Below, piece after piece: positions 52,895-61,693 of a stretch of DNA of 64,000 bases. The notes under the pieces are model-generated. The model saw only the letters and a list, made by a program, of their open reading frames with translations. It searched no databases and was not told the DNA's origin. The translations under genes and the position numbers were made by a program. Source of the stretch: CAWBRY01 sp963791295 (GTDB lineage: Bacteria; Bacteroidota; Bacteroidia; Chitinophagales; Chitinophagaceae); assembly GCA_963791295.1 (NCBI GenBank), contig CAWBRY010000005.1, positions 186,001 to 250,000 of the forward strand, read 5' to 3'. The first letter of the stretch is position 1, and each line of letters starts with the position of its first letter.

Positions 52895-53734
52895 ATGCGG
52901 CGACTCCCGATACTTAGCCTTTCTCTTTTCTTGTTTGGAATTGCCAATGCCCAGGACATTAATGGCCTGTGGAAAGGCAGGCTGGTAATGGAGCCTGGCG
53001 GATGTTTTCCCGTATATAATATCGAGCTGCAGGTACAGGTGAATGGAACGAAAATTCAGGGATTTTCATATCATTACTCTGATACCAGCAACTATGTAAG
53101 AGAAAATTTTGAAGGCAGTTTTATCGTAGACAGTAATAAATTATCGATGAACGAAATCGGAGTTACTACATTCCATATTCCGTCTGACTGCATTCCCTGT
53201 ATAAAAAAATATTCCCTTAGTTATCATAAAGGCGGCAACGAAGAACAATTGCGCGGCTCCTGGACGGGCAAGACCATGGATAACAAAACCAATTGCCCCC
53301 CTGGCACTATTGTTCTTTCCCGCATTACAAAATCCGCCTTTAAACCCTCGCTACCTCCCATTCTTATTGAACGTAAAAACGAACTGGTAAGGGAAATCAA
53401 GGTGGATACTGGGACGATCCAATTGGACTTTTATGACAACGGAATCATTGATGGTGACACCATTTCTGTTTATGTCAACAACCTGTCTGTCGTATCTAAC
53501 CGTGTCCTAACAGCAAAACCTATCCGGGTCACCGTGAGAATTGACTTGAAGAAAACCGAACAGGAAGTGATCATGGTGGGAGAAAACATGGGTACCATTC
53601 CACCAAATACCGCACTGATGATCATCAATGCCAATGAAAAGCGATATCAACTTTATCTCACTTCGGATGAAAAACGAAATGCATTAGTGCGTTTTGTATA
53701 TGAAAAGCCTTCTGTAACGGCAAAAAGCCAATGA
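52895..53734 (+). CDS. Secreted protein, member 3 of the paralogous family
   Basis: The ATG at 52895 (MRRLPILSLSLFLFGIANAQ) gives a normal signal peptide and 279 residues. The N-module (DINGLWKGRLVMEPGGCFPVYNIEL ... CIPC) closely resembles that of the 9932-10720 protein, including the paired Cys. The C-module is QLDFYDNGIIDGDTISVYVNN ... GENMGTIPPNTALMII with a final VRFVYEKP. There is no long linker between the modules. A shared origin with its neighbour and with the 10-kb paralogue is clear from the sequence. The molecular role is unknown. Confidence 0.72.
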   Translation: MRRLPILSLSLFLFGIANAQDINGLWKGRLVMEPGGCFPVYNIELQVQVNGTKIQGFSYHYSDTSNYVRENFEGSFIVDSNKLSMNEIGVTTFHIPSDCIPCIKKYSLSYHKGGNEEQLRGSWTGKTMDNKTNCPPGTIVLSRITKSAFKPSLPPILIERKNELVREIKVDTGTIQLDFYDNGIIDGDTISVYVNNLSVVSNRVLTAKPIRVTVRIDLKKTEQEVIMVGENMGTIPPNTALMIINANEKRYQLYLTSDEKRNALVRFVYEKPSVTAKSQ

Positions 53735-53903
53735 TCCAGACTCCCCCGCTACTGAAATATTTGCAATTTTTGCGGGTTATTGCCGATTTCAAAAATTTAT
53801 TTACCTTGCCCGCCCATTAGACATACTCCCATTAAATTCTTATAGTTGATCCGTCTCTGATCATTGATTGATTGCCTTATTAATAATTTAAACACATACT
53901 AAA

Positions 53904-54416
53904 ATGAAAAAAATTCTTTTCGCCGCTTTTGCGGGACTTCTTTGTTTCTTCATTTCCTGCAGCAGTAAGGACGCTGGCAGCAAAATGAGCGATACAGCTA
54001 AGAAAAACCTGGAGGCATCACATGTCGTGAGCGATGCATTTACGACTGGTGATGTCAGCAAAATTGACGATGTTATCGCTAGTGATTTCGTCGATCATAC
54101 GGACAGAGGCGATATGGGCAGGGACAGCCTGAAAGCCATGATCAAAATGATGCACAGTGCGACCGCGGACATGAAAACAGAAATCATCAAGGAATTAGCC
54201 GATGATGAATATGTAATGTCCTGGATGCGTTTCACCGGTACCAGCGATGGTTCTCTGGGAATGCCCAAGGGTCCTTATTCAATGACCGCCATCGAAACGG
54301 TAAGATTCAAGGATGGTAAGGCCGTTGAGCATTGGGGATTTATGGAACCTCGTGAAATGATGAAGATGATGCCGCAGCCAATGGAAAAAATGGCCGACAC
54401 TACGAAGAAAATGTAA
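53904..54416 (+). CDS. SnoaL-like (ester cyclase family) lipoprotein
   Basis: The 170-residue lipoprotein has signal MKKILFAAFAGLLCFFISCSSKD (lipobox Cys19). The body is a SnoaL-like NTF2 fold: DAFTTGDVSKIDDVIASDFVDHT, DRGDMGRDSLKAMIKMMHSATADMKTEII, and TAIETVRFKDGKAVEHWGFME. Homologues are often annotated as ester cyclases, but the family is diverse and the substrate is not predictable. The tail is rich in Met and Lys (MMKMMPQPMEKMADTTKKM). The gene has its own terminator. Confidence 0.78.
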   Translation: MKKILFAAFAGLLCFFISCSSKDAGSKMSDTAKKNLEASHVVSDAFTTGDVSKIDDVIASDFVDHTDRGDMGRDSLKAMIKMMHSATADMKTEIIKELADDEYVMSWMRFTGTSDGSLGMPKGPYSMTAIETVRFKDGKAVEHWGFMEPREMMKMMPQPMEKMADTTKKM

Positions 54417-54435
54417 GAATTAAATCAAATAACGG

Positions 54436-54466
54436 AATCCGGATTCCCTTGTGGGATCCGGATTTT
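54436..54466 (+). terminator. Intrinsic terminator of the SnoaL-like gene
   Basis: A stem of 12 paired bases with one bulged T (AATCCGGATTCCC / GGGATCCGGATT) and a 4-nt loop is followed by six T. It ends the plus-strand transcript 20 bp after the stop codon. Confidence 0.85.
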
Positions 54467-54497
54467 TTATTCCTTCATTGCGAATCCAAACTTATCC

Positions 54498-55655
54498 TTA
54501 TTTAGTGGACAGCGTTTCATTTATCAGGTTGATATATTGCTGCCTGGATTCCGCATCGTTGCCCGTAAACCTTTTGATCTCCCGCCCATCACTTCCGACA
54601 AAGACGACAAAAGGGATGTCAGAAAAATTATACTGCTGCTGAACGATACTGATTTGGTCGGCATCAATAATATATTGTGGCCATTCCATTCTTTCTTCGG
54701 CTACCGCATTCTCCCAATCTTCCTTATCCTTGTCGATCGAGATGCTGATCAGGTTCACCCCTTTATCGTTGAATTTGGAATGAATCTCCTTGAGTACCGG
54801 TACTTCTCTCCTGCAGGGCGCGCACCAGGAAGCCCAAAATACAAGCATGTTGATCCGGGCATAATGCTTAGAAATATGATGCCGCTGGTTGCCTGGATTT
54901 AATAGATACAAATCCCGGACAGGTTCTCCCGGGCCTGGCCTGTATGATGAGGCAACTCTTAGTGTATCCGCGAGCCGAGAATTTCGAACGGATTCATTGA
55001 ATGCCGCCAGGAAGGCGGATATCTCTTCTTTGGAATATTGCTGGCGGAACTGGAAAATAGATTCAAGAAGAAAATAAGAATATGGGTATTTTATTATTTC
55101 ATCTTTAATCAAGGCAATCCGCTCGAACCGTTTGGCAGAATCTGCAAAGTCAACCCATCCAAAATCATTCAATTGATTACTGAACATGATATCCGTTTCG
55201 CGGCCTGCAAAGATCCGCGGTGCTACCGAAGATCGAATATCTCCTTCAATTAAGGTGTGACCCGGTTCGACATAAAAGGCATCCATGGAATAACGAATGC
55301 TGTCGATCCCCAACATATGATTTCGGAAAACAAGAGTACCTACATTGCCCGTTTTGCTGCTATCACTGAAATGGAGTACCGCGCGAAAAGGAATAAAGGA
55401 ATGGGTCCCATCTACATGAAATTGAAAATGTCCATCTCTGCATTCGGCGGAATCAAGGGGCATCTTCCAATGAAATGCATTGCTCAGATAGATCTTTCCA
55501 TCGGGCATGTTCTTTATCCGCCCTTCTATGATAACCTGCCCAGATTTGTTTTCGTTTCTACAAGATGAGAATGCAGTAAGGCAGGCAAGGTATATAAGGT
55601 ATATGAAGTATCTAAGGTATCTATGCTCGTATAGTATAGCTTCTTTAATTATCAA
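54498..55655 (-). CDS. TlpA-like thiol-disulfide oxidoreductase lipoprotein with DUF4369-like N-domain
   Basis: The 385-residue protein has a lipoprotein signal with lipobox Cys32 (LTAFSSCRNEN), an N-terminal DUF4369-like domain (about 40-190, with IEGRIKNMPDGKIYLS), and a C-terminal thioredoxin/TlpA domain with the active site WASWCAPCRREVP (WCAPC at 277-281). It likely acts as a periplasmic reductant anchored in the outer or inner membrane. The start is uncertain. No ATG precedes the signal in frame, and the first usable codon is a TTG at 55655. The hydrophobic core is encoded by a 9-bp tandem repeat. It lies 39 bp after the Gfo/Idh/MocA gene on the same strand. Confidence 0.78.
   Translation of the reverse strand: MIIKEAILYEHRYLRYFIYLIYLACLTAFSSCRNENKSGQVIIEGRIKNMPDGKIYLSNAFHWKMPLDSAECRDGHFQFHVDGTHSFIPFRAVLHFSDSSKTGNVGTLVFRNHMLGIDSIRYSMDAFYVEPGHTLIEGDIRSSVAPRIFAGRETDIMFSNQLNDFGWVDFADSAKRFERIALIKDEIIKYPYSYFLLESIFQFRQQYSKEEISAFLAAFNESVRNSRLADTLRVASSYRPGPGEPVRDLYLLNPGNQRHHISKHYARINMLVFWASWCAPCRREVPVLKEIHSKFNDKGVNLISISIDKDKEDWENAVAEERMEWPQYIIDADQISIVQQQYNFSDIPFVVFVGSDGREIKRFTGNDAESRQQYINLINETLSTK
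55587..55622. repeat. Four-unit 9-bp tandem repeat encoding the signal peptide core
   Basis: On the plus strand the units are AAGGTATAT (twice), GAAGTATCT and AAGGTATCT. Read on the minus strand they encode RYL RYF IYL IYL, the hydrophobic core of the TlpA-like protein signal. The repeat stays in frame if units are gained or lost, so signal length could vary between strains. Confidence 0.85.
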
Positions 55656-55694
55656 GCTTGAATTTCATTGTAAAAAAATATTTTGATGGTCTGG

Positions 55695-57008
55695 CTAGAC
55701 CACCGGAGCCCACCCTTTTTCATAAGTTCTTTGCCAGAGGGCCATCGCAGGCGCATTGTTATTGACATGACCTGTTTTGTCGTCGCAGTGTAAGGTGCTG
55801 CCTGTACGTTGGGCAATATTCGCCAGGTGACAAAGCAATACGCTCTTGTATCCATCATTGATAGGCGCGGTAATGGCTGCTTCGCCTCTGATCCCATCAA
55901 CAAAATTTTGGAAATGGTGAAGCTCGATATTTCCACTGGCGCTTACCGGATTGGTTGGATCTGCTTTTGCATCGGGCTTCACTTCCTTGACGAGGGTATT
56001 TTTTTCATCGAATATTTTGTAATCGCCCCCGCCTTCATTTACCAGGGTTCCTTTATCGCCGTAAATGATAAAGCCTCTTCCGGCGCCTTCAACTGGATAG
56101 AGATTGCAACTTCTGCCTTCCCAGGTAATTGCCTTGCCCTGACGGAATTCAAATGAAGCGATCTGTGTATCGGGTGTTTGCCAGTCATCTTTAAATGCAT
56201 AACGGCCTCCCGAAGACGTTACTTTAACCGGATATTCAACATCGAGGAACCAGCGACAGCAGTCGATCTCATGCGTTCCGTTGTTGCATGCTTCACCTGT
56301 GCCCCAGTGCCAGAACCAATGCCAATTGTAGTGAACCAGATTATCCTTGTAGTCTTTCCTAGGAGCAGGCCCCTGCCACAATTCAAAATCCAACGAAGAT
56401 GGGACCGGAATCGTTTTACCAAACCCAATAGATTTTCTATTATTCGCGTACCACGCTTTTCCCAAATAAACATTTCCAATAATTCCTTCGCGCACTTCTT
56501 TAACCGCCTGTATCAATGTCGGATAAGAGCGACGTTGATTTCCCATTTGCAAGAGTTTGCCATATTTATTCATTGCCTTGATCTGCAATTCGCCCTCGTG
56601 GGGATTTTGGCAACATGGTTTTTCCACATACACATGCTTGCCATTAGCCACACCCAATATCGACGCCGGCGCATGCCAGTGATCCGGCGCAGCAATGACG
56701 AGGCCGTCAAAATCTTTTTTTAGTACCAATTCACGAATATCCTTGACGATCGTTGGCTTGCGCGTCACTTCATTCAATGCAACCAGGCCATTTTGAATAG
56801 CCTTGTCTTCCACGTCGCAGATATACGCCACTTCTACATTCGGAAGAGAAGCAAATGATTTGGCCAGGTAAGCGCCACGGCTATTGACACCCATGACAGC
56901 AACAATTACTTTGTTGCTCGGGGCACTCTTACCAAAGACCGGAAAGTTTAGCAATGTAATTCCCGACGTAGCGATGCCGGTATTTTTAATAAATTTTCTA
57001 CGATCCAT
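55695..57008 (-). CDS. Gfo/Idh/MocA family oxidoreductase, Tat-exported (second copy)
   Basis: This 437-residue oxidoreductase has a twin-arginine signal (MDRRKFIKNTGIATSGITLL). Its Rossmann fold begins KVIVAVMGVNSRG. EKPCCQNPHEGE holds the active-site Lys-Pro, and GTGEACNNGTHEIDCCRWFL corresponds to the catalytic region. It is only distantly similar to the copy at 34343-35680. It is followed on the transcript by the TlpA-like gene and preceded by a double DUF1080 gene (57061-58428, 52 bp upstream). It likely oxidises a sugar hydroxyl in the periplasm. Confidence 0.87.
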   Translation of the reverse strand: MDRRKFIKNTGIATSGITLLNFPVFGKSAPSNKVIVAVMGVNSRGAYLAKSFASLPNVEVAYICDVEDKAIQNGLVALNEVTRKPTIVKDIRELVLKKDFDGLVIAAPDHWHAPASILGVANGKHVYVEKPCCQNPHEGELQIKAMNKYGKLLQMGNQRRSYPTLIQAVKEVREGIIGNVYLGKAWYANNRKSIGFGKTIPVPSSLDFELWQGPAPRKDYKDNLVHYNWHWFWHWGTGEACNNGTHEIDCCRWFLDVEYPVKVTSSGGRYAFKDDWQTPDTQIASFEFRQGKAITWEGRSCNLYPVEGAGRGFIIYGDKGTLVNEGGGDYKIFDEKNTLVKEVKPDAKADPTNPVSASGNIELHHFQNFVDGIRGEAAITAPINDGYKSVLLCHLANIAQRTGSTLHCDDKTGHVNNNAPAMALWQRTYEKGWAPVV

Positions 57009-57060
57009 GACTTATCCTTATTGACTTAAATGTAACATGAAAATACTGATGAACTGAGGC

Positions 57061-58428
57061 CTATTTCAACTCCCGGATCTTAATACTTCTGAAATTTACC
57101 TCATGCCCGTGGTCCTGAAGCAGAATCCTGCCTTTTGCGGCTTCACCGAAGTTTTCCCAGATTTTATATTTACTAATAGCTACCAATTCCTTATATGCCT
57201 CAGAGCCTCTATCATACTCAAGCACTTTTATTCCATTTAAATAATGTTCCACATGATTATTGGGATAAACTATAATTCGACCGGAATTCCATGCTCCAAT
57301 GGGATGCACAAACCGATCCTGTTTTTTTGCAGTGATTAAATCATAGAGCGAGGCTAATGTCCTGTTACCATCCCTTCCCTCTTTGGCATCGGGATGTACT
57401 TTGTCGTCCAACAGCTGATATTCAAGTCCGATAGCAGACCCTGTATTTTTTTCTGTGAGTGTTACGAAATATTTTACGCCACTATTAGCGCCAGCAGATA
57501 ATCTAAATTCAAAACTTAGATCGAAGGCAGCGAATTCCTCGCTGGTTACAATGTCGCCTCCATTCGCAGCCTCACCATCCTTTGATGCCAGGACAGTTAA
57601 ATTACCGTTTTCAACCACCCACCCTTTCTGGGGAAAGCTATCCTTATAAGCTCCGATCCATCCGGCCGAACTATGTCCGTCAAATAATAGACGCCATCCG
57701 TTGTGCTTTTCGTAAGAAGACAATTGATTGGGCAAATTGTTGACAACGAAAATATTTTGCGGAAAATCTGCAGCAGGCTTATCAATCGGCATAAGCCGGA
57801 TATTCTTGAAAAGTACTGTCTTGCCTGCATCCTCGGGCTTGCTAATGGAATGCACCTGCAATCCGATAAAACCTTTTTTGTCCAAAGTGTCTACAACGTA
57901 GGCAGCAGGCTGACCATTGATCCAGGATCGAATATTCTCGCCAAAACATTCTACCCTCACTTTGTTAAACTCATGCAGATGGAATGCAGGTTGAGCCGAA
58001 GGATTCAATGAGAGTGGATAGAGCCAATCGCGTCGTCCCTCATCGTAAATGCCGGCTGTCCAGCGACGCGATGAAGGGTCGAGCTCATATTGATAGCCAT
58101 ACACCTTTCCCTTACCATTATTTCCCCTCGGATCGATGTGGCTGCGCAATTGGATTCCTGAATTCGAGGTGGAGTCGTCAATCCTGACTTCCAACTCCAA
58201 TACAAAATTGTCATATTCCCGTTCTGTTACCAGGAAACTATTGGGCGAACCGCTAATAGTTTTGCCTACAAGCGTTCCGTCCTCGACAATGTATTCAGCA
58301 GTTCCTGCCGCAGGTTTCCATCCAATCAGGGATTTGCCGTCGAAAAGATTTACCCATTTTCCGATAGGTTGGGAAAAACAGCAACAACCAAATGTGCCAA
58401 CGAAAATGAAGATGATGATGAATTTCAT
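57061..58428 (-). CDS. Double-DUF1080 protein (3-keto-disaccharide hydrolase-like)
   Basis: The 455-residue exported protein (signal MKFIIIFIFVGTFGCCCFSQ) carries two DUF1080 domains in tandem. The first (about 22-215) has WVNLFDGKSLIGWKP, NSGIQLRSH and GYQYELDPSSRRW. The second (about 240-455) has WRLLFDGHSSAGWIG, NSGVKYFVTL, YQLLDDKVHPDA, and the terminal GRILLQDHGHEVNFRSIKIREL. A tandem arrangement differs from the single-domain protein at 33549-34322. The second domain matches the canonical family better. It probably cleaves oxidised glycosides made by the adjacent Gfo/Idh/MocA enzyme. Confidence 0.86.
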   Translation of the reverse strand: MKFIIIFIFVGTFGCCCFSQPIGKWVNLFDGKSLIGWKPAAGTAEYIVEDGTLVGKTISGSPNSFLVTEREYDNFVLELEVRIDDSTSNSGIQLRSHIDPRGNNGKGKVYGYQYELDPSSRRWTAGIYDEGRRDWLYPLSLNPSAQPAFHLHEFNKVRVECFGENIRSWINGQPAAYVVDTLDKKGFIGLQVHSISKPEDAGKTVLFKNIRLMPIDKPAADFPQNIFVVNNLPNQLSSYEKHNGWRLLFDGHSSAGWIGAYKDSFPQKGWVVENGNLTVLASKDGEAANGGDIVTSEEFAAFDLSFEFRLSAGANSGVKYFVTLTEKNTGSAIGLEYQLLDDKVHPDAKEGRDGNRTLASLYDLITAKKQDRFVHPIGAWNSGRIIVYPNNHVEHYLNGIKVLEYDRGSEAYKELVAISKYKIWENFGEAAKGRILLQDHGHEVNFRSIKIRELK

Positions 58429-58489
58429 GAAGCGCAGCAGATTGCGTATCGAAGTTAGAATTATTTAACTAGATACGAGGTGCTCTATG

Positions 58490-60844
58490 CTAGAAGCGAA
58501 AATTCCAGGTAACGGCTGGAAGAATTGGAAACAATGAAACCTGTTGTGCATCCACTTTCAAATCGCCGTTGGCGGGACTGCCACTCTGATCGAAATAAAT
58601 AAAATAGGGATTCAGGTGGTTATATACATTGTAAATGCTGAACACCCAATGGCTTTCAACCTTGCGTCGCTTTTTTGGGGTGGGCGTATAGGTAGCTGAA
58701 AGGTCCAGGCGATGATAAGCATTCATGCGGTATTGGTTTAGCTTGCTATATTCCTGAGTAAGGACTCCGTTGATGATATAGAATCTCTCCGGCAGAGTGA
58801 TGGCATTGCCGGTTCCATAGACAAACACAATCCCTAATTTCCACTTCTTGCTGGCGTCGTAATTGCCGACAATACTAAGATCATGCCTTCGGTCGTATTT
58901 AGCAGGATATTTTTCACCATCATTCAATTGAGCGAATTTCCTCCAGGTCCACGAAAGAGTATATCCAATCCAGCCAGTGAATCTTCCTTTTACCTTATTG
59001 ATCAGTAGTTCACTGCCGTAACTCCAACCATTGCCGAAAACGAATTCCTGCTCGGGATCTTTCAATGATGGTGTATATCCTTCAGCATACTCGATCTGAT
59101 TTTTCATTTCCTTGTAATAGAATTCCAGCGAGGTTTCATATTTGTTGTCGTTAAAATTCTTGAAGTAACCGGCCGCGTATAACCAGCTTACCTGCGGCCT
59201 GACAATATAAGTGCTGGGCACCCAAAGGTCGGTGGGGAGTGTCGTACCGGCATTGCTGACAAGATGGATATACTGGAAGTTACGCGTGGCGGCAGCCTTA
59301 ATCGATGACTCATCATTGATAGCGTAACGCACGGTAATGCGAGGTTCCAGGCCATCATATCCCTTTACAGGTTTAAAACTTTTATATATGGAACTGTCGA
59401 GCGGATTCTGATCCGCATCCCTTATATATTTTTTGTAGGGTCCTATTTGCGTAAAAGTGGTCCATCGCAATCCAAAATTGACTTTGAATCCTTCCCCCAG
59501 CTCCCAGTCGTCCTGGAAATAGATTGCTGTTTCATTCGCGTACTTTACGCCTTCGTTATTCGGATGAAAAATAACAGAATCCTGTTGGCCTGAAATCACG
59601 TTCGGAACAAATTTATGATAGGTGTACAGACCACCGAACTTCAATTTATGTTGAGGAGAAGGATAATAATCGAAGTCGGTCTTGATGCTTCCGTCACGGA
59701 TGCCTGATGACAGTCTCAATTGAAAATTATTCTGCTCGGCAAAGAACCGGAACTTGTAATCATTATAAACAAGAGTTGTATTGGAGAATAGTCGCGGTTT
59801 AAAAACGTGGTTCCATCGCAGGGCGGCAGTCGAGTTTCCCCAGGGAATATTGGTCTTGAAAGATCGCTTGACATTATTAAAATCAAATACATCCCTTCCA
59901 AAATAGCCACTGGCATATAACCTGTCCTTCTCCGAGATCCGGTAGTTCATTTTCACATTAATGTCATAGAAATGATATCCCGAACCATAAAAGTCACTCG
60001 TTTTTTTTATAAAAGGCTTTACCAACGCATCGATATAGGTGCGCCGTGCTGAGAGAATGAACGAAGCTTTATTTTTTTTCAACGGTCCCTGAATGGAAAA
60101 GCGCGATGCAATCAGTCCGATGCCTCCATCCAACTGAACCTTATTCATATTGCCTTCTTTCATCGTTACGTCGAGAACCGATGAAAGCCTACCGCCATAC
60201 TGAGCAGGGATGCCTCCTTTTATCAGTGAAACATCTTTTATGGCATCGGAATTAAATATGGAAAAAAAACCGAAAAGGTGGCCCGTATTATAAACGACCG
60301 CATCATCCAGGATGATCAAATTTTGATCGGGTCCTCCACCTCGCACATAAAACCCGGCATTTCCCTCTCCTGCGCTTTGAATGCCGGGCAGTAATTGAAT
60401 TACTTTAAGAAGATCTACTTCGCCCATAAAAGCCGGTACGTTCCTGATCTGGTTCATAGAAAGATTCACCTTTCCCATTTGCGCGTTCTTGACGTTTGCA
60501 TCCCGCCGTTTCGTATATATTACCACTTCGCTATTAGCGGCTGACCGCGAGAGTAATTCAAAATCAAAAGATTGGTTGTTGTGAAGATCTACCGAAATGG
60601 ACTTGGGAAGATAGGACACATGTGAGATGGAAATCGTGTATGGATTCTCGTTAAGAGTGATCGAATAAAATCCGTATTGATTACTGGTAACTCCCTGGGA
60701 CAAACCATTTACTGTTATGGTTGCCCCGATCACGGTTTCGCCCGAGAGGCTGTCTCTTACATAGCCATTCAAAGTAAATCTGGATTGCGCGGAAGCATTC
60801 CCCAGAAGGCACATCATCATCACAAAGCCAATCAATCTACGCAT
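58490..60844 (-). CDS. TonB-dependent receptor with carboxypeptidase-regulatory-like domain
   Basis: The 784-residue outer-membrane receptor has a signal peptide (1-19), a carboxypeptidase-like N-domain (GYVRDSLSGETVIGATITVNG), and a plug with QNLIILDDAVVYNTGHLFGFFS and KDVSLIKGGIPAQYGGRLSSVLDV. The C-terminal barrel ends with WNFRF. This receptor subclass is normally paired with a DUF4249 lipoprotein, which here is absent beside it (the one in the window is at 37888-38769). It is 12 bp downstream of a DUF3347 gene on the same strand, so that protein is the likely transcript partner. The substrate is unknown. Confidence 0.87.
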   Translation of the reverse strand: MRRLIGFVMMMCLLGNASAQSRFTLNGYVRDSLSGETVIGATITVNGLSQGVTSNQYGFYSITLNENPYTISISHVSYLPKSISVDLHNNQSFDFELLSRSAANSEVVIYTKRRDANVKNAQMGKVNLSMNQIRNVPAFMGEVDLLKVIQLLPGIQSAGEGNAGFYVRGGGPDQNLIILDDAVVYNTGHLFGFFSIFNSDAIKDVSLIKGGIPAQYGGRLSSVLDVTMKEGNMNKVQLDGGIGLIASRFSIQGPLKKNKASFILSARRTYIDALVKPFIKKTSDFYGSGYHFYDINVKMNYRISEKDRLYASGYFGRDVFDFNNVKRSFKTNIPWGNSTAALRWNHVFKPRLFSNTTLVYNDYKFRFFAEQNNFQLRLSSGIRDGSIKTDFDYYPSPQHKLKFGGLYTYHKFVPNVISGQQDSVIFHPNNEGVKYANETAIYFQDDWELGEGFKVNFGLRWTTFTQIGPYKKYIRDADQNPLDSSIYKSFKPVKGYDGLEPRITVRYAINDESSIKAAATRNFQYIHLVSNAGTTLPTDLWVPSTYIVRPQVSWLYAAGYFKNFNDNKYETSLEFYYKEMKNQIEYAEGYTPSLKDPEQEFVFGNGWSYGSELLINKVKGRFTGWIGYTLSWTWRKFAQLNDGEKYPAKYDRRHDLSIVGNYDASKKWKLGIVFVYGTGNAITLPERFYIINGVLTQEYSKLNQYRMNAYHRLDLSATYTPTPKKRRKVESHWVFSIYNVYNHLNPYFIYFDQSGSPANGDLKVDAQQVSLFPILPAVTWNFRF

Positions 60845-60856
60845 GAATAATTACTG

Positions 60857-61600
60857 TCAATTTACCTTTTGGGTGGTGTCGGGCGTAGTAAAATTAATCG
60901 TATCCCTTGCACCCCCATATTCTTTCGATCCAACTTCATATTTGGATTGCGGACCCAGGTATGGATTACGTACTTCCAGGGAACGACTTAACCAGTTGCC
61001 TGGGTTCTCATCATTAAATGCAACAGGACATTCATGCCAGTATATTTTTGCCCGGTCATATTTCACGATGACCAGCAGGTTTCTCAGGTTGTCCGACAAA
61101 ATATTTAATGACCCCCTTTTTTCGTTCATATCGGGATCCGAGATAATGCTACCCGCCTCCACTTTCGCGTTTGCCAGCGGGTCCAACGCGGTCATATATA
61201 TAATGGTATCCTTCTGCAATTCATCGATCCTGAAATTGTCAAGCGCCTGCTTAAGCTGGGTTCCGTAACGGTTGATCGTGACCGTATCGCTATTTACAAA
61301 TCCTTCGATCATGTTAAAATAAGCGTCGAGGGTTGAGTCTGCCGATTGATTAAATAGATCACTGTGCTTACTAACCACCAGCGGAATCGCCTTAGCCTGG
61401 GAATTGCGGACACTGCCTCCGGTAAAAAATAAATAACGGATCACCCCTCCTAGCAGGAGGAAAATAGCCAGCAACATGATCAATCCATTAATGACCTTTA
61501 TCCTGCGGCCTGATTGTACGGATGAGAAAAGCCGAAAAAATTCAAGCAAGATGATCAATGCCGGAAGCACAATCCCAAGAATGTCCACAATATTCTTCAT
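60857..61600 (-). CDS. Membrane-anchored DUF3347-like protein
   Basis: The 247-residue protein has two N-terminal hydrophobic helices (about 5-24 and 35-61) and then an extracytoplasmic domain. The pattern DSTLDAYFNMIEGFVNSD ... IYWHECPVAFNDENPGNWLSRSLEVRNPYLG matches the DUF3347 signature CPMA...GxWLSxxxEIxNPYfG. The Cys near the end that follows this motif in metal-binding DUF3347 proteins is missing here, so metal binding may be lost. Its role is unknown. It precedes the TonB receptor gene by 12 bp. The DUF3347 match is from pattern memory. Confidence 0.6.
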   Translation of the reverse strand: MKNIVDILGIVLPALIILLEFFRLFSSVQSGRRIKVINGLIMLLAIFLLLGGVIRYLFFTGGSVRNSQAKAIPLVVSKHSDLFNQSADSTLDAYFNMIEGFVNSDTVTINRYGTQLKQALDNFRIDELQKDTIIYMTALDPLANAKVEAGSIISDPDMNEKRGSLNILSDNLRNLLVIVKYDRAKIYWHECPVAFNDENPGNWLSRSLEVRNPYLGPQSKYEVGSKEYGGARDTINFTTPDTTQKVN

Positions 61601-61693
61601 GTGGTTTAAAAAAATTTCTGCAAAGTTAATTCAAACGGCTTGCAGTTCGTAAACCGTTATTTTTGCACACTATTCACCATCCCTATCTACGCT

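Noticed and set aside
56178..56723. 181-codon antisense open frame within the Gfo/Idh/MocA gene
   Set aside because: It has no recognisable domain or start signal and lies on the complementary strand of a clearly coding gene.
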